Positions 36,641 through 49,615 of a stretch of 64,000 nucleotides of DNA are shown in pieces. Location: the NCBI GenBank assembly GCA_020740775.1, contig JAHEWK010000014.1:1674001-1738000 (forward strand), given 5' to 3'. A program made the position numbers and the translations under genes. Positions within the stretch are counted from its first letter, which is position 1, and every line of letters begins with the position of its first letter. The notes below the pieces were generated by a model, which saw nothing but the letters and a program-made list of their open reading frames with translations, did no database searches and was not told where the DNA came from. This stretch comes from Ilyonectria destructans. Lineage: Eukaryota; Ascomycota; Sordariomycetes; Hypocreales; Nectriaceae.

Positions 36641-39600
36641 GTTGATGTGTGGTGACAGTAGCGAGAGTGGAAAGGGAAGAAACTTTGTCGGAGGTGTTGA
36701 ATTAGGTCAACTCGATCCGAGGCTTTGTTGTCCTGTGTCCTGGTGTTTGGAATCACGCCAGGTCGTACCCAAAAGCTGTGAATCGGTGGAATCGAGGCCG
36801 GGTTGAAGATGCTCCCTCGAGGAGTGATGAGCGGCCGAGGCGAACGGGTATAGTCGTCGATGGAAAGATGTTCCTTCCTTTGTCGAGGGCGACGATGCCG
36901 ATGGATGATGGTCGAGGCGAACAGGACCTTGTCTATCGGTCGGGAGGCTCTAGTGGAATCGTTTTCGAGTCGTGGAACCAGGCAAACAGGCGATGTGGGA
37001 AACAAAGAAGTGGCTCGACAAACGCGACCTTGGATGAGAACGAAAAAGGGTTCAACGATAGAAAGGAGGCGAAAACAGCATTGGTCACTGCATACGCTCA
37101 AAGGGTGAAGAACGCAGCGGGTGGGGGGAGGTTTGAAGGAGGGACTGGAACGAATGAGTGTCAGGAGGGAGCGGCTTGTTTTGTTGAAAGGGGAGATGGC
37201 GAGAATGGACGAAGAGGAGCGAGCGAGGAAGAGGGAGGGAAGGAGGACGGGTGGGCTGAATGAGCGGCCGGCGGGTACCTGAGTGCCCTGGGTGCCCTGG
37301 GTGCCCTGGCCTTGGGTCTTGGGTGTCAGGGTTAGGGAATGCGTGAGCCCAGCGGCCACTGGATCCCAGCCAGTCAGTGGACCGCACACGCCCAGCCAGA
37401 GGCCAACCAACGATGTACCAACCTGCCGGGGGGGTACGAGGTACATTGTAAGGGGGATTACAGGGGGGCACGGCGCACGCCCAGAGACTTGCACAACCTG
37501 GAAGGCACAGCACACGTAGCTCCACCCGCTGGAGCCACTGGAGCCACTGGAGCCCACTGAGACGGTCCTAATTGTGCGCGCTTGCACCAAAATGGGGATT
37601 GGCCATGGATTGGACTAGGATAGGGACCGGCCCAGCATTAGCAGGTCGTGAATGGAGGGATTGATGGATAAAAGGCACAAGTCGGTGCCGCACAAGCGGT
37701 GATACATAAAACAACACGAGCACAGGACCGGGTATTGCACAACTCGTCGTTTCGCCATGTCGGATTACGGCCTACCCACTCAGACTGTTGTACACGCCGC
37801 CAGCACCTCCTCCAAACATGCCACGACACATGCGACACAGACACATACATTGTACACTCGGTACATGGTGTGCTGGTACACATCGTCCCGCGTCCCGCGT
37901 CCCAGACTGCTCCCACAATGAAGGCCAAAAGATCAAACCGAGATGAGGACGGCAGGGGTCGTTGTTTGAGTACCGATGTGCATTGGAAGCACGCGCCGAG
38001 TCTCCCCCAACGGCCCAGGGAGAGACATCTGGGTTAAGACCTCTCGAGGAACGTGTGCTCTCATTCATTGAATCCGAATACCTCGTTCCTTGGCCTGGCG
38101 GCTGGCTCCCCCAGGCGACAATGGGCCCTGGAAGCAAATCCCATGCCGTCCCGAATCCCTCGGGCTCAAACTCTCCCACCACACCCTTATTACCAACCCC
38201 TGCATCTTACCCCTGGCGGCGCCGCCGGGATGCCGCTCAAGGCGCTGGCCGGTGCAAGCCACCTCGGCCAATGCTCTGAGAGCACTGGAATGGGGGCGCC
38301 CAATTGGGACGGACACGCGGCCCAGCCAGGCACGCCGCCGTTTTGGGTTCCCCTCCAAAGTCCAATCCTCCGTCTGCCGTTTAGGCCGTCTGGGATCCTC
38401 TGCTGGAGGACAAGACTCACGAGGAGGTTGGCAGACGGAGCTGGACCGAAGGTGGGATCGCTCGCCACTGCACAATGTGCCCAGTCGGCGAGATTTTCCC
38501 TATTCTCCGGGCTTTGTTCACAAACAGCACAGAAACAATCAGTACTTCAGAGAGGTCTGGTCGAGTTCCGGTCATCCCTGCAAGTAGTCGGATCAACAGT
38601 TAGCCCATTTAGCCAGTGACTGGCCAAGTGACTTGAGTTCCGAATAGATAAGGGGCAAGATAAGAAGCTAAACGAAAAACATTGATATGGCAATTCTGAA
38701 GAAATTAAATATGATGTCTCTAATAATGTTTTCGTAAATCTATGAAAGTTTCAAGGCTTTGTATTTGATGATGTAACCGGCATCTACTCGCCCACCTTTT
38801 ACAGCTGTTTATTTGAATATACTTCTATCATATCTCAATCCCCGTAGCTATCATTCGGCTTATTCTCGCTTTCTTATCAGCCCTTATCGGGTCGTGGCTG
38901 AAGTCTCTCCTATTGCAATCCCTTTTGCAGCCAAGCCGAGTATTGGTCCAATGGCTAGCAGGGGGTAGTCAGATCTTGGGACAAACCTGAGGTGCTCCGA
39001 CCTTCGCCCAGTTACTACGTACTACCTGCTACGTACACGAACTGTAGTGCTACCTAGGTACAAAGCGGTGCGTACCTCATAGCAATGGTGGCCGACTCCA
39101 GGAGTGGTCTTTGACTCGACGCAGATCACCTCCCATGTCGGTTATAGCGGTTAACCCAGTGGACGGCTGGCTCGACCCGCGAGACATGGCCAAAACGGGC
39201 AGATCATCACCTCACGGGGTCTTGAAAGCAATCTCGCTCTCTGCCGACTCGGCAGCGGCCTCCAGTAGATGCCACGGACTGGTGTTTGCTCGGTTCACTG
39301 ATTGACATTTTGATGACCGGGGAGCATGACCATCCAAGAGGAAAAACGCCCACAGCAGACGAAGAATGCCTAGTGCACGTCATATTGATTGCTCTTCCAA
39401 GGCACCGTGGACTCGCTTTCGTTTTGAACGTAGTAGGGTTGCATGAATGATGAAGCACTGTTCTTGGCTTCCAGGTACCTCTATGCAACAGTGGGGCTTG
39501 GCTTCCACACTTGATTGAAATGAATTGCCCGTCAATGCACACACACTCTCGCTCTCCTTGTCGGCCCAGGTGCAAATCCCCCCACACCTTCATAAGAGGA

Positions 39601-42600
39601 AGCGAGTTGTAATTTCATAAAACCCCAGACCTGCCCCTTTTGTGCAGACGTCGCGTCACGCCGTCTCCTTTTGGCACCGCTTCTCCGCCCCTTGCAGCGC
39701 CAACAGGGACCGGGCCAAAGCCAATCGTGCCTCAGGCGCTGGACAAGGGTGCGATGCTTCGTATTGTTGTACGTACCACCTGTCCTGGGGAGAGGGGGAT
39801 GCTAGAAAACGCGCGCATGGGCATCACCACACCCTCTGCTCCACGTGTAAAGTAGGCTGCGAAAAAAAAAAATATACGAAATCAATAGATTCCGATATAT
39901 ACGGGCAAGGGCGGATTGGCCGCCACGCACTATCAAGTGGGTAGGGTTCCAAGTTTAGTTCCCTAAAGTCTCGGATGGAACCTGGGAGACAACGCAAAAG
40001 CACCGGCACCTACATGAGGGATTGCAATGGCGAGAGATGCTGCGGTGGTGGTGATGTGGGCTGTCTCTTCATCTCCACTCCTCCTTGGGACTTGCTTGAT
40101 CGAGATTCGCCGGAGACTGATCGTATTCCACAATCCAAGCCAAGCCAATCCATCCCAGCTTTCGTATCCTGATTCTCTTTTCGTCCAAACCTACTCTCTT
40201 GGGCGTTGCCCTCGCTTGTTACGGCTGGCTCGCTTGTCCGGCTGGGCGCGGATGCAGAACAGGCTCTTCTCGAACGTCCATCTGAACCATGAATTGATGG
40301 ATTGCAGTAGGATCATCAGCACCATCCTGTCAATCACACACTGATCTTACCCCAACAGAGTCGGACGGGCGCCATTGCAACACAGACGCACACTCCTCCC
40401 CACGTCATCGTCATCAATCTGGTTCCAGTCCTTATCAACCAAGCAGCGCTGACGGGTGCAGAGTTGAAACAACATCTAGAAACGCCGGCCTGCGCACCTC
40501 ACTCAAACCTTCCCCCCTCACTTTATTCCGTCTGCAGAAACAAACGCAGCGTCGCAGTTTTAATATACAGGCCCCGTTCTTGCCACAGGCCGTCGTTCCC
40601 AGCCCGCTGACAGGTTGGAAGCGACCCGATACCAAGAACTCGTGCACATCAGGGCCGAATGTGCCGACTGCTCTGTGTGGTCGCTGGCGTGCCGCAGTTC
40701 CCGAAATGGTTGCGTGATACACAGTGGGTGTGGGCCCGTTGTTTGCACAAACCAACATTGGCGAGCGGGATTTTGTCTCGTGCATAATAATTTTAAGGTC
40801 CAGTATAAGGTTAGTGCAGCTGGTGTGGTGGCAAGCAGGTACGGAAGACACGGGCGTACCTACATTAGTGAGTCCCTTTCTCAGCTCGGATGCCATGCCG
40901 GCTTGTGGAGACATTGGTGGTGGTGTCGTGGATACGAGCGCCGACAAGCCCGACAGCACGAAGGAAAGAAAAAGAGGGAAGTATACTACGTAGTAGAAGC
41001 CCAACTCCTCGGCTGCTCGCAAACACAGCCTCAAAAAAGAAATGGGGTGGTTGTCTGCATGTCAATGCAGGAGATGCAAGGACCGACGAGGCAACTCTGC
41101 TCAGCTCCTCCGCGACGCTGTTCCCTAATCCCGGCCGGTCAAATCTCCATCCATTCATCCCAATACAACCCTCTCGTCCCAGGATCATTTGCAATTAATT
41201 TTCCCATCCCAACAGAACCAACCACGCAATCCCCCGAACTCCGCCAAATCCCCATCTCTCACATCGAGTCAAGCACGTCCGCGCCCCAGTCCGACCGATG
41301 GCCTGACCCAGCGTCGCGGCGCCCCAGCTGTGGCTTGATGGGGTATGCACCTTTTGTCTGTGCATCTGCTGCCGCTTCTGCTTACTATTTTGTCCGTACT
41401 TGTGAACAAGGGGCGCGGTGGCTGTGTCAGATGAAGTATGTACGACGTGAGGCACCGGCACTGCTGTAGGTCGAAGCCCAACATGAATCGATACAGCGCT
41501 GTTGCAGTGAACATGGCGCATGGTAGCATTCAGTTCAGTCCTCTTGCTTGCTCCTTCAATTGGTCTTTTGGTGTACTTTCGTATCCTGAACGTGTCGGGA
41601 CTCCAGTTGTCCGCCCCGGCTCTGACTACAGTGCATACTACAGTGTCCAATTCTTAATGAAGGATCACGTACCTCAAGCAAGCCCCAGCATCGCCAAGTG
41701 CAGGCATCAATGTTGCTCTTTTTCCTTTTTCACCAGCCATCTAGGACTCAATGCCCGACATGCAGGTACCATCAGTTGCATTTCAGATTGGCTTTTCCCG
41801 CGTAGATTCACCGTCGGCCTGGCCGGTTATTCTGCTCATCAGTCGCTTGGCACTCGCATCGGCTGTTACCGTTTTTGTGCTGCCAATTCAGGTACGAGAA
41901 TGTGCACTTTGTACAACAAACAAGCCGTCCACAGCGGCTAGTACTCCGCTGTCAACAGTGACACGCCACGGCGTTGGAGGCTGCATTAGGAGGCTTGGTG
42001 GCTGTTTTATGACATTTGATCTCGCCCCTTCATAGCAGATTTTGTACCTTTGGTCTCTCACGCATCTGAATCAGGTTTCAAAGATTTCATCTGGACTATC
42101 TACAAAGTACAGCAACCATCCAACCACTAACAGCCGTCCACATCCCCTCAATCACAAATATCCCGCTCTGCATTCCGCTGCATGTTCCTCCTCCAAGACA
42201 TGTCCCGCCAAGCGCCCCTGCGGCCATCACCAACCTCGCACCGCGGGTACCTCCATCAATCGAGATTACAATGGCTTGCCACGTTGGCGCGCCTCCACAC
42301 TTCCATCCCGTCCCCATCCCCTCGCCCCCTGCAAAGGTGACAGTCGCCTTCCCATCCCGAGTCCGGTGGCGGTTGACCGTTCGCCGGCACCGAGCTTGCC
42401 ATTGCGTGGACCGCCGGTGCATATTACCACCATGAGATGTTGGCCTACGCAGCAGGTATGGGGTTGTCTGCCGGCCTGACATTGGACTGAACTGGGCGCA
42501 CTCTTGGAATGGCTATTTTTGGTCTTGACGGGCCCAACGGATCCGTCGGATGAGCTGCGAGGTTCCCTAGCTTTCTCGCTAGGATTGTGCGCTGCCGCTG

Positions 42601-43035
42601 CCGTCTCCTATTGACCTGAAAAGTGGGTGAAGGATCTTGCAGTCCGTTTCTCTGCATAAGTAGTCCGTTGTGTGCTGTTGAGTAGGCACATCTGCCGGAC
42701 GAAGCGGATGGATACGATGAATCGCTTACAGAGCAGCCGCAGGACCTTGCTACGAAGCTATCGAAGCTTTCAAATTCTCCAGGATCCACAGAATATCATC
42801 TTTCCGCTGCAACCGTCATCCGCGATGACCTTGCTCAGATCTTCCACGCGTACTCATCTCTCTGGATCCCCAGCACCGTAAATAGCACACTCTGCATACC
42901 AGTCATGGCTCCCACCGTTTCCCTCGTCCTGGTCTCATTAATGTGGGGTGTCCACCTGGGAAATCGACTTCCCGTCACCTCGATCTAGGCAGATATTGAT
43001 AATGGAATTCCGTCCTCTGCAGCCCTACCTGCCGC
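36641..43035. other. Gene-poor 6.4 kb region upstream of the WSC gene
   Basis: No gene can be supported. Open frames of 200-317 codons exist (for example 36637-37590 minus and 40615-41469 plus), but they are built of Arg, Cys, His and Ser in proportions expected from GC-rich noncoding DNA, and they overlap frames on the other strand. The segment nearest 36.7 kb is probably the WSC promoter and leader. Around 41751-42980 on the plus strand there are several protein-like open stretches that may be remnants of a multi-exon gene; they are described as a finding. Confidence 0.5.
37283..37309. repeat. Exact 9-bp tandem repeat, three copies
   Basis: Three copies of GTGCCCTGG, followed by related TTGGGT-containing sequence. 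They lie about 650 bp upstream of the WSC gene start. A single TTAGGG nearby is not telomeric. Confidence 0.8.
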
Positions 43036-44183
43036 TTACTGTGAACTCGGGTGGCTTATCGCGTTGGCCCCTTGGCGTCCGTGTTGACAATCAGGTGCAG
43101 ATCCCAACGGATTCACGGCCCATTGAGCGGCACTCTTGCTTATCCCATGGGAGTCCATTTCAGAGGTATCTGTGGGTGTCTGGTAGGCCTGGTTTGGACT
43201 TCCTGGCAGCAGTGCAAGTCTCGATATTGGTCTCGATGTCCGCCTCGGCCCCTTCCAACACCCAAATACCCTATACTATTTATCAGACTCGTGAAATTGG
43301 TTGGATACGGAAAAACTCACGCAAAGAATCCAAGCAGCAAGAGTCCAAATGCTCCTGAGCCAACGCCCGCCCCAATCCGCTGCCGTGTGGCAAGGTCTAG
43401 ACAAAGGGTTACTATTTTGATCACGAGTGGAAATCGTGAGCCAGCAACCTACCGTAAACTGGGAGTTCTGGGGTACCCGCGTTGGTGGGAGTGGCACCTG
43501 TCTGCTTGCCGGATGCTGTGGAGGTGGGCTGCGGTGCTCCGGTGTTTTGTCTCGATCCTGAGGTTGCGTCGTCGTCGCCAGTTTGTCCACCGAAAGTGCT
43601 ACTGAACCCAAGCTCAGTAGTGCTACTGAACTCAGGATCCATAGTCGTCACAGTGTCAGTTGATCTCGATGTTGCGCAGTAATATGCTGCCGCCTCGTAG
43701 TCGGGCCATGTGTAAGTCGCACAAAAAGACGACTCTCCGATGCTATTCAAGATGGTCAGTTCCCTCCAGGTTAGAGGTGAGTTGAGACTGACCATGCCAG
43801 AGTCTTGGTATCAGACGCAGTTCCATCCTCTACGCAATCAGTCTGGAAAGAGCATCCATCGTCATTACAGCATCCCATATAGCCCCGAGTCCCGCCTAAG
43901 ACGGAGAGGAAGCCACAAGGTCCGGACGCACAGGTCACCGGAATGTCTGTCGAGCGTCAATATCGTGATGTGATAATAGCAGGTGTCGCCTACCGCTCGC
44001 AAAGCCGCATGTATCGCCTGATCCATCTTGACGCCTCCCATTGGCCAGTTCTCTAGGTCGCGCTGTTGGACCTGGAGGGTTTGATGCCGCTGATGTTCTT
44101 TGCGAGTTGGTTTGCTGAGGGGTCGAAGTGCCTAACCGCACGTAAGCCCCAAGAACGAGGGCAATGAGGCCGTGGTGTTTCAT
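43036..44183 (-). CDS. Cys-rich single-pass surface protein, unknown function
   Basis: Five exons on the minus strand, 44183-43994, 43946-43793, 43742-43453, 43396-43321 and 43270-43036, give 314 residues. The four introns are 47-56 nt and all joins keep frame. A short signal peptide (about 1-20) leads to an ectodomain with many cysteines (GDTCGFASG, VTCASGPCGFL, GYMGCCNDDGCSFQTDC, SFCATYTW, YYCATS). This Cys pattern is common in uncharacterised fungal surface proteins. A Ser/Thr/Gly-rich stalk follows, then one membrane helix at about 216-240 (IGAGVGSGAFGLLLLGFFAVF), a basic KGPRRTSRP, and a Pro/Ser/Gln-containing cytosolic tail. The layout resembles a surface sensor or receptor. The gene is divergent from a seven-helix protein with 379 bp between starts. 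The last two exon borders are the least certain; alternative acceptors shift the tail sequence. Confidence 0.75.
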
Positions 44184-44562
44184 TGCTCCGGGTCTCCGAT
44201 TCAGAAACGAGAGAGAAATGATGGAAGAAACGAGGCTGGGAATTTATTCCGGAGCGTATGACTTCTGCGGCTGTATTCGCATAGTTCCGTTGTACGTTAG
44301 AATGGTGGCAACTGATTGGCGAAATCTCACCCAGCGACGCCTGGTTGGATGATGATACTGATAGGATTCAGCCGGCTAACCTCAACTGGGGTTGAGCAAC
44401 CAACCCATCCTGTCAATGATCCACCCAGGACAGTCTCATCGAAGGATTTCCGCCCCCAACAATCGACCATTCAAGAACAAAGGGCTGGAAATTGCGCTCT
44501 TTCCGAGGCGACTCCGCCCTGCCAAACCCAACAACTGAGTTGTTCTGTCACGAGCATTGAGC
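44184..44562. promoter_or_regulatory. Shared divergent promoter of two membrane-protein genes
   Basis: Only 379 bp separate the two divergent start codons at 44183 and 44563. The two transcripts must use a compact bidirectional promoter, so co-regulation is plausible. No specific binding site can be assigned. Confidence 0.6.
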
Positions 44563-45714
44563 ATGTCCAACTGTTCACAATGGGCGGCGCTGGACGACTT
44601 CAGCAGCTATGTCGATGCCCTTGGCAAATCGACCGAGTTTGATGAGGACAAGATGCTGGTCTGTAGGACTGAGATATGTACCGCAGTCTACGGCACGGGC
44701 AACCCAGATATCTCGGGCATTGGCGTCGGTCTCCTACAATTGCGATGTTGAACCCCAACTCACACGTCGCAGGTCGCAGTCGGATATGTCCTTGATCTCA
44801 CCTTGGGAATTATGCTCTCCCTTGGTGTCATTTTTCTCAAACCCCGCCTCTGGTGCAATGGCAGCTCACACGAAGCCTACCAGATCTTCACGGCAGGTCT
44901 GCGCTCCTTCTTCGACTCGGCAGCGTACTTTGCCTTTGCGCTGCAGCTCGCGACCATTGCGGTCCTAGTGCGTAAGGACTACGGCATCAGCACCTTGGAC
45001 ATGGGCGCCTTGGAGACGGAGATTACCCAGGCCGTCGCCGTGGTGAGCCTGCTGCCGCTGCTGTATCCGGTTGCGCTACTTGAAGGCGGGCGGGACGGCC
45101 ATGCGAAGCACAACGCGCGATTGCTGCTGCTGAGCGTGACGGTGGCCTTGTCGTTTTACCCGTTCATGTCGAGGTGCTTCCATGCGTTTGGGGAGTCCCC
45201 AATAGGAAACGGGAAGGGCGGAGAGGTCGAGACGAGTGACTGGGGTAACGTGCAGACTATGTGCTTTCCGGATGGTCTGGGTGGCCTAGTTTCATTCATG
45301 GAGAGCATGACCTACAGGGCACTCAACGGCCTGGAGTTGACGATCTGCCTACTCATCTACCTCTTTACTTTCTGGCTCATGGCTTGCCTCCCGGGTTCCC
45401 GTTATCCTATCGGGGAGAAGGCCGGCGAACGTGACCATCGATCTTGGCGGGAGCGAGTCAATGACTGGTTCGGCCATCACCCATATATCGCGGCTTTGCC
45501 TCTATTGGCTATGATTGGCCTAGCGGTCCCGTTGCTCTGGGTCATCTTCCAATTGAGAATGCTCCAACAGGACCTAGCTAAGAGCGTGGGAGAGACGTAT
45601 ACGGGAGGGAACTGGGGGTTTGGTCAGATAGTGTCGCTTGTGTTGTTTGTACCAGTTGGGGTTACGATGGCGTATCGATGGAGGTTTGGTGATGGGTGGG
45701 ATAGGAAAGAGTAG
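44563..45714 (+). CDS. Seven-helix integral membrane protein, unknown function
   Basis: Two exons, 44563-44724 and 44773-45714, give 367 residues. The 48-nt intron (GTCGGT...GTCGCAG) joins PDISGIG to VAVGYVLDLTLGIMLSLGVIFL. The N-terminal 54 residues are soluble with three cysteines (SNCSQWAAL, MLVCRTEICTAVYGTGNPDISGIG). Seven hydrophobic helices follow, at about residues 55-76, 98-119, 138-160, 171-193, 242-264, 293-317 and 333-355. The block CRTEIC-YGTGNPDISGIG recurs in uncharacterised fungal membrane proteins. An N-terminal ectodomain plus seven helices is GPCR-like in outline, but I see no diagnostic GPCR motif. A transporter or channel subunit is also possible. It shares a promoter with a Cys-rich surface protein. 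Confidence 0.8.
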
Positions 45715-47385
45715 AAGCTTCAGGTCCTTTGGGTTGATTCTGGATATGCTTGTGCTGTTAGTTGCAGGTACTCTATGAGGGGGTTGGATTGGGGACAGGC
45801 AATGGGTCGTAAATTATGTAAATCCAACATAACATGAGTTTATGTGTGTGTGAGTCGGGTTTCTCATTTGGATCTGAAGAATTCGAGGGGTGAATATGTT
45901 GTTGAACAGTAGATGTCGGCTTAGATCATCGTTCGTGTATAGGGTAGCTATAACTGAGTTGACCCTCGACACTTCCTGAAGCCACTCGGCCATTTCCATA
46001 CATGGTCTCGTTTTTGTGGCGTGAAAATAATCAGTCGTCGATTTTAAGTATGGCGGGTTCTATCCCTTTGACCACATTAATGTTGTGTGGTTTGAGTAGA
46101 AGTTGTTGGGTAGTTATTGCTCATAGCATTCCAACACAATCTCACCGGTTTAGCTCACACAGAGCTCCGAGAAAGGAAATAGCTGCACCTCCCATACTTA
46201 CACCAAACAATAACAGACTAAAGCGATAAGCTAACCCAACATGCGTAGGCATTTATAGCGAAGCAGACAGAAGGACTTTCATGAAATGATTGCTCAATTA
46301 GTGGTCACGTGGTAGGTAACCGGCTCTCGCACAGAGCAAGCACTTGAGAGATTAAGTGTACACTGTTTGTTTCGTCACGCTCGGCTCTTGTGCGATGTCT
46401 CAAGTACCTTACATCTCTCTGCAAAGCCATAAAGCTAGACCTGGACCTTACTTTGGCTGCGTACCATTGATGCTTCCATGTCTTGCCTCAGCCACAGAAT
46501 GGGGTAATGGACCTGCATAAAGTACATGCAACTAGTGTAAACACGGACCATTGGCCGGAACTGGAGCAGAGCATCCGCCTTCAGAATACACAGGCGGCTG
46601 GAGATTTGTCATGCATGAACTGGCTGATGATGATCGAATTACTGCGTGGTGACGGTCGCGTACCTAGAGCCGATGGAATGGCGAGGTGCTGTGACAACGC
46701 AATGCGGAACAACCAATGACGCATTGACTGTCTTGTTGTTGTTCCAAGTGCCTGGCCTGGTCTGGGCCTGTCCTTGGCGAGATAAGTCAGGCTAAACACC
46801 AGCAACGGAGTTCTGTAGATGCCTAAGGCGGTAAGGCGGGAGTTGGCCCGGTTGCTGGACCAGCGAACACAGTGGAGACGCGGAAGGCGATATGGTGCGT
46901 CATTGCTGCGTTTGGTCACAAGGACCCAGCCAGCGCGAGCCAGCAGGGGCAGGAAGGTCCGGAGACGGTCAAGTCTAGGCAGGCACGCACCGCCCCAGAC
47001 AGGTCAGTCGGTGGCAGCCGGCGTTAGCCACCACTCACAAGACGTAATCAGCTCCCCGCCCGAGCTCCCACAGCGCAGCGCCTCAGCGCCGAGCACAGTG
47101 CATACCTGCTAGGTACCAGCCCCGGCCGCCGATAGAGGGAGGCGCCCGAAACACACGCAATAGCTCTCGCCCAGCTCCGTCATTCCCTCCCCAACCTGGT
47201 CACTCGACTTCCCTCTTCCATCCTCCCCATCTTATCATCTCCATCAACCTGCCTTTCGACATCCCTCGAATCGCACCCTCTCGTCTTGTCGCATCGCATC
47301 CCATCATATTGAAGTGCGCAGGTCGAATCGCTGCGTCTCGTGTTATTGATTGATTTATCCGTCTTCCGGACCCGCCGTCGTCATC
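45715..47385. other. Intergenic region between the seven-helix gene and PEP4
   Basis: 1.67 kb. The left part (45720-46300) is A/T-rich, typical of a 3' region. The right part (47050-47385) is C/T-rich and is probably the PEP4 transcription start and leader. No gene was seen. Confidence 0.6.
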
Positions 47386-48698
<1,313 letters not shown>

Positions 48699-49615
48699 AT
48701 GATTTATGGGGAGGAAATAGCACAGACGAGCAGCGAATACTGAATTGATACTTGTTCGGTTGGAGAGATTGGGTTGGCCAACTGAATTAATACCGCAGAT
48801 GTTGATACTGGAGGGGCGGTGATTGCGCAACGGTGCACAGTTCTCTCATGTACAATGCTACTTAAGTAATAGGATATGTGAATTGCCCGCTGTATTCGAT
48901 TTGAATAGTTCTCGTGCTGCATGTTTGTTGGGCCTGCGTCGTATTACGGACCGGGATGTCTGTACCTCGTCCTTGTGATGTGTAAGATAAGGCGGCGAGG
49001 CGGCCAAAGCCTGCAGGTGATTCAGCTATCCTTCGGGGGATGGCGAAGAGAGCCCCGCCCGTGAGCGCAATGAAGGCGATTTTGAAGAAAAAATCCCCTT
49101 GTGGCCTTGCGAAAGAAGCTAATAGCGAGCAACAATGGCCAGCGGCAGGTCGGGAACTGGCACGGGAACTGAGGACGGGAAATGGTACGGGAACTGGTAC
49201 GAGGCTTGTTGGGTGGAACCTAGTGGCATAGTACTGGAGCGAGGGGTGAGGCGCCAGATCACGTGCGAGCCTCATTAGCCTTCCCCCAAAAGGCGCTAGC
49301 GTGGGTCCTGGTCAGCGACAGTACTTGGCGATCAAGACACATTCTTCCCCCGGCGCAGCCTTCTCCATTCCCTCCAGCTGTCGCTGTCGACTTAAAGGTT
49401 GAAATATCGTCCATCGAGATCTGTCGTCGCGTGATTTGCCGAGCCGTTGGTGCACCAGTCGATTGCACGGCGCCAGTTGGATGAGGACGGCCCGTTCGCG
49501 CTGCTCGACGAAACCGTTTTTGGAGTTGCACCAGTCTGCCATCCACTACCGCGCGTCGCGACGAGGCGCGGCCCAGCTCCCCACGACGAGACGACCCAAC
49601 GACTAGAAGCCGACC
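48699..49615. other. Intergenic region between PEP4 and the Gln/Pro-rich protein gene
   Basis: 917 bp with the PEP4 3' end on the left and the promoter of the next gene on the right. It holds a four-copy degenerate tandem at 49152-49200. No gene was seen. Confidence 0.6.
49152..49200. repeat. Degenerate 12-13-bp tandem repeat, four copies
   Basis: Four units resembling GGGAACTGGTAC: 49152-49163, 49164-49176 (13 bp), 49177-49188 and 49189-49200. They differ by one to three bases, and lie in the promoter region of the downstream gene. Confidence 0.8.

Noticed and set aside
37325..37340. TTAGGG-like motif suggesting telomeric sequence
   Set aside because: Only a single TTAGGG is present, with no array; the surrounding repeats are unrelated.
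36637..37590. 317-codon minus-strand frame upstream of the WSC gene
   Set aside because: Low-complexity Ser/Gly/Pro and Arg composition, no family, and it overlaps the probable WSC promoter and leader.
40615..41469. 284-codon plus-strand frame in the gene-poor region
   Set aside because: Amino-acid composition looks like translated noncoding DNA (many Cys, Arg, Trp, Ser), with no coherent domain and competing frames on the opposite strand.
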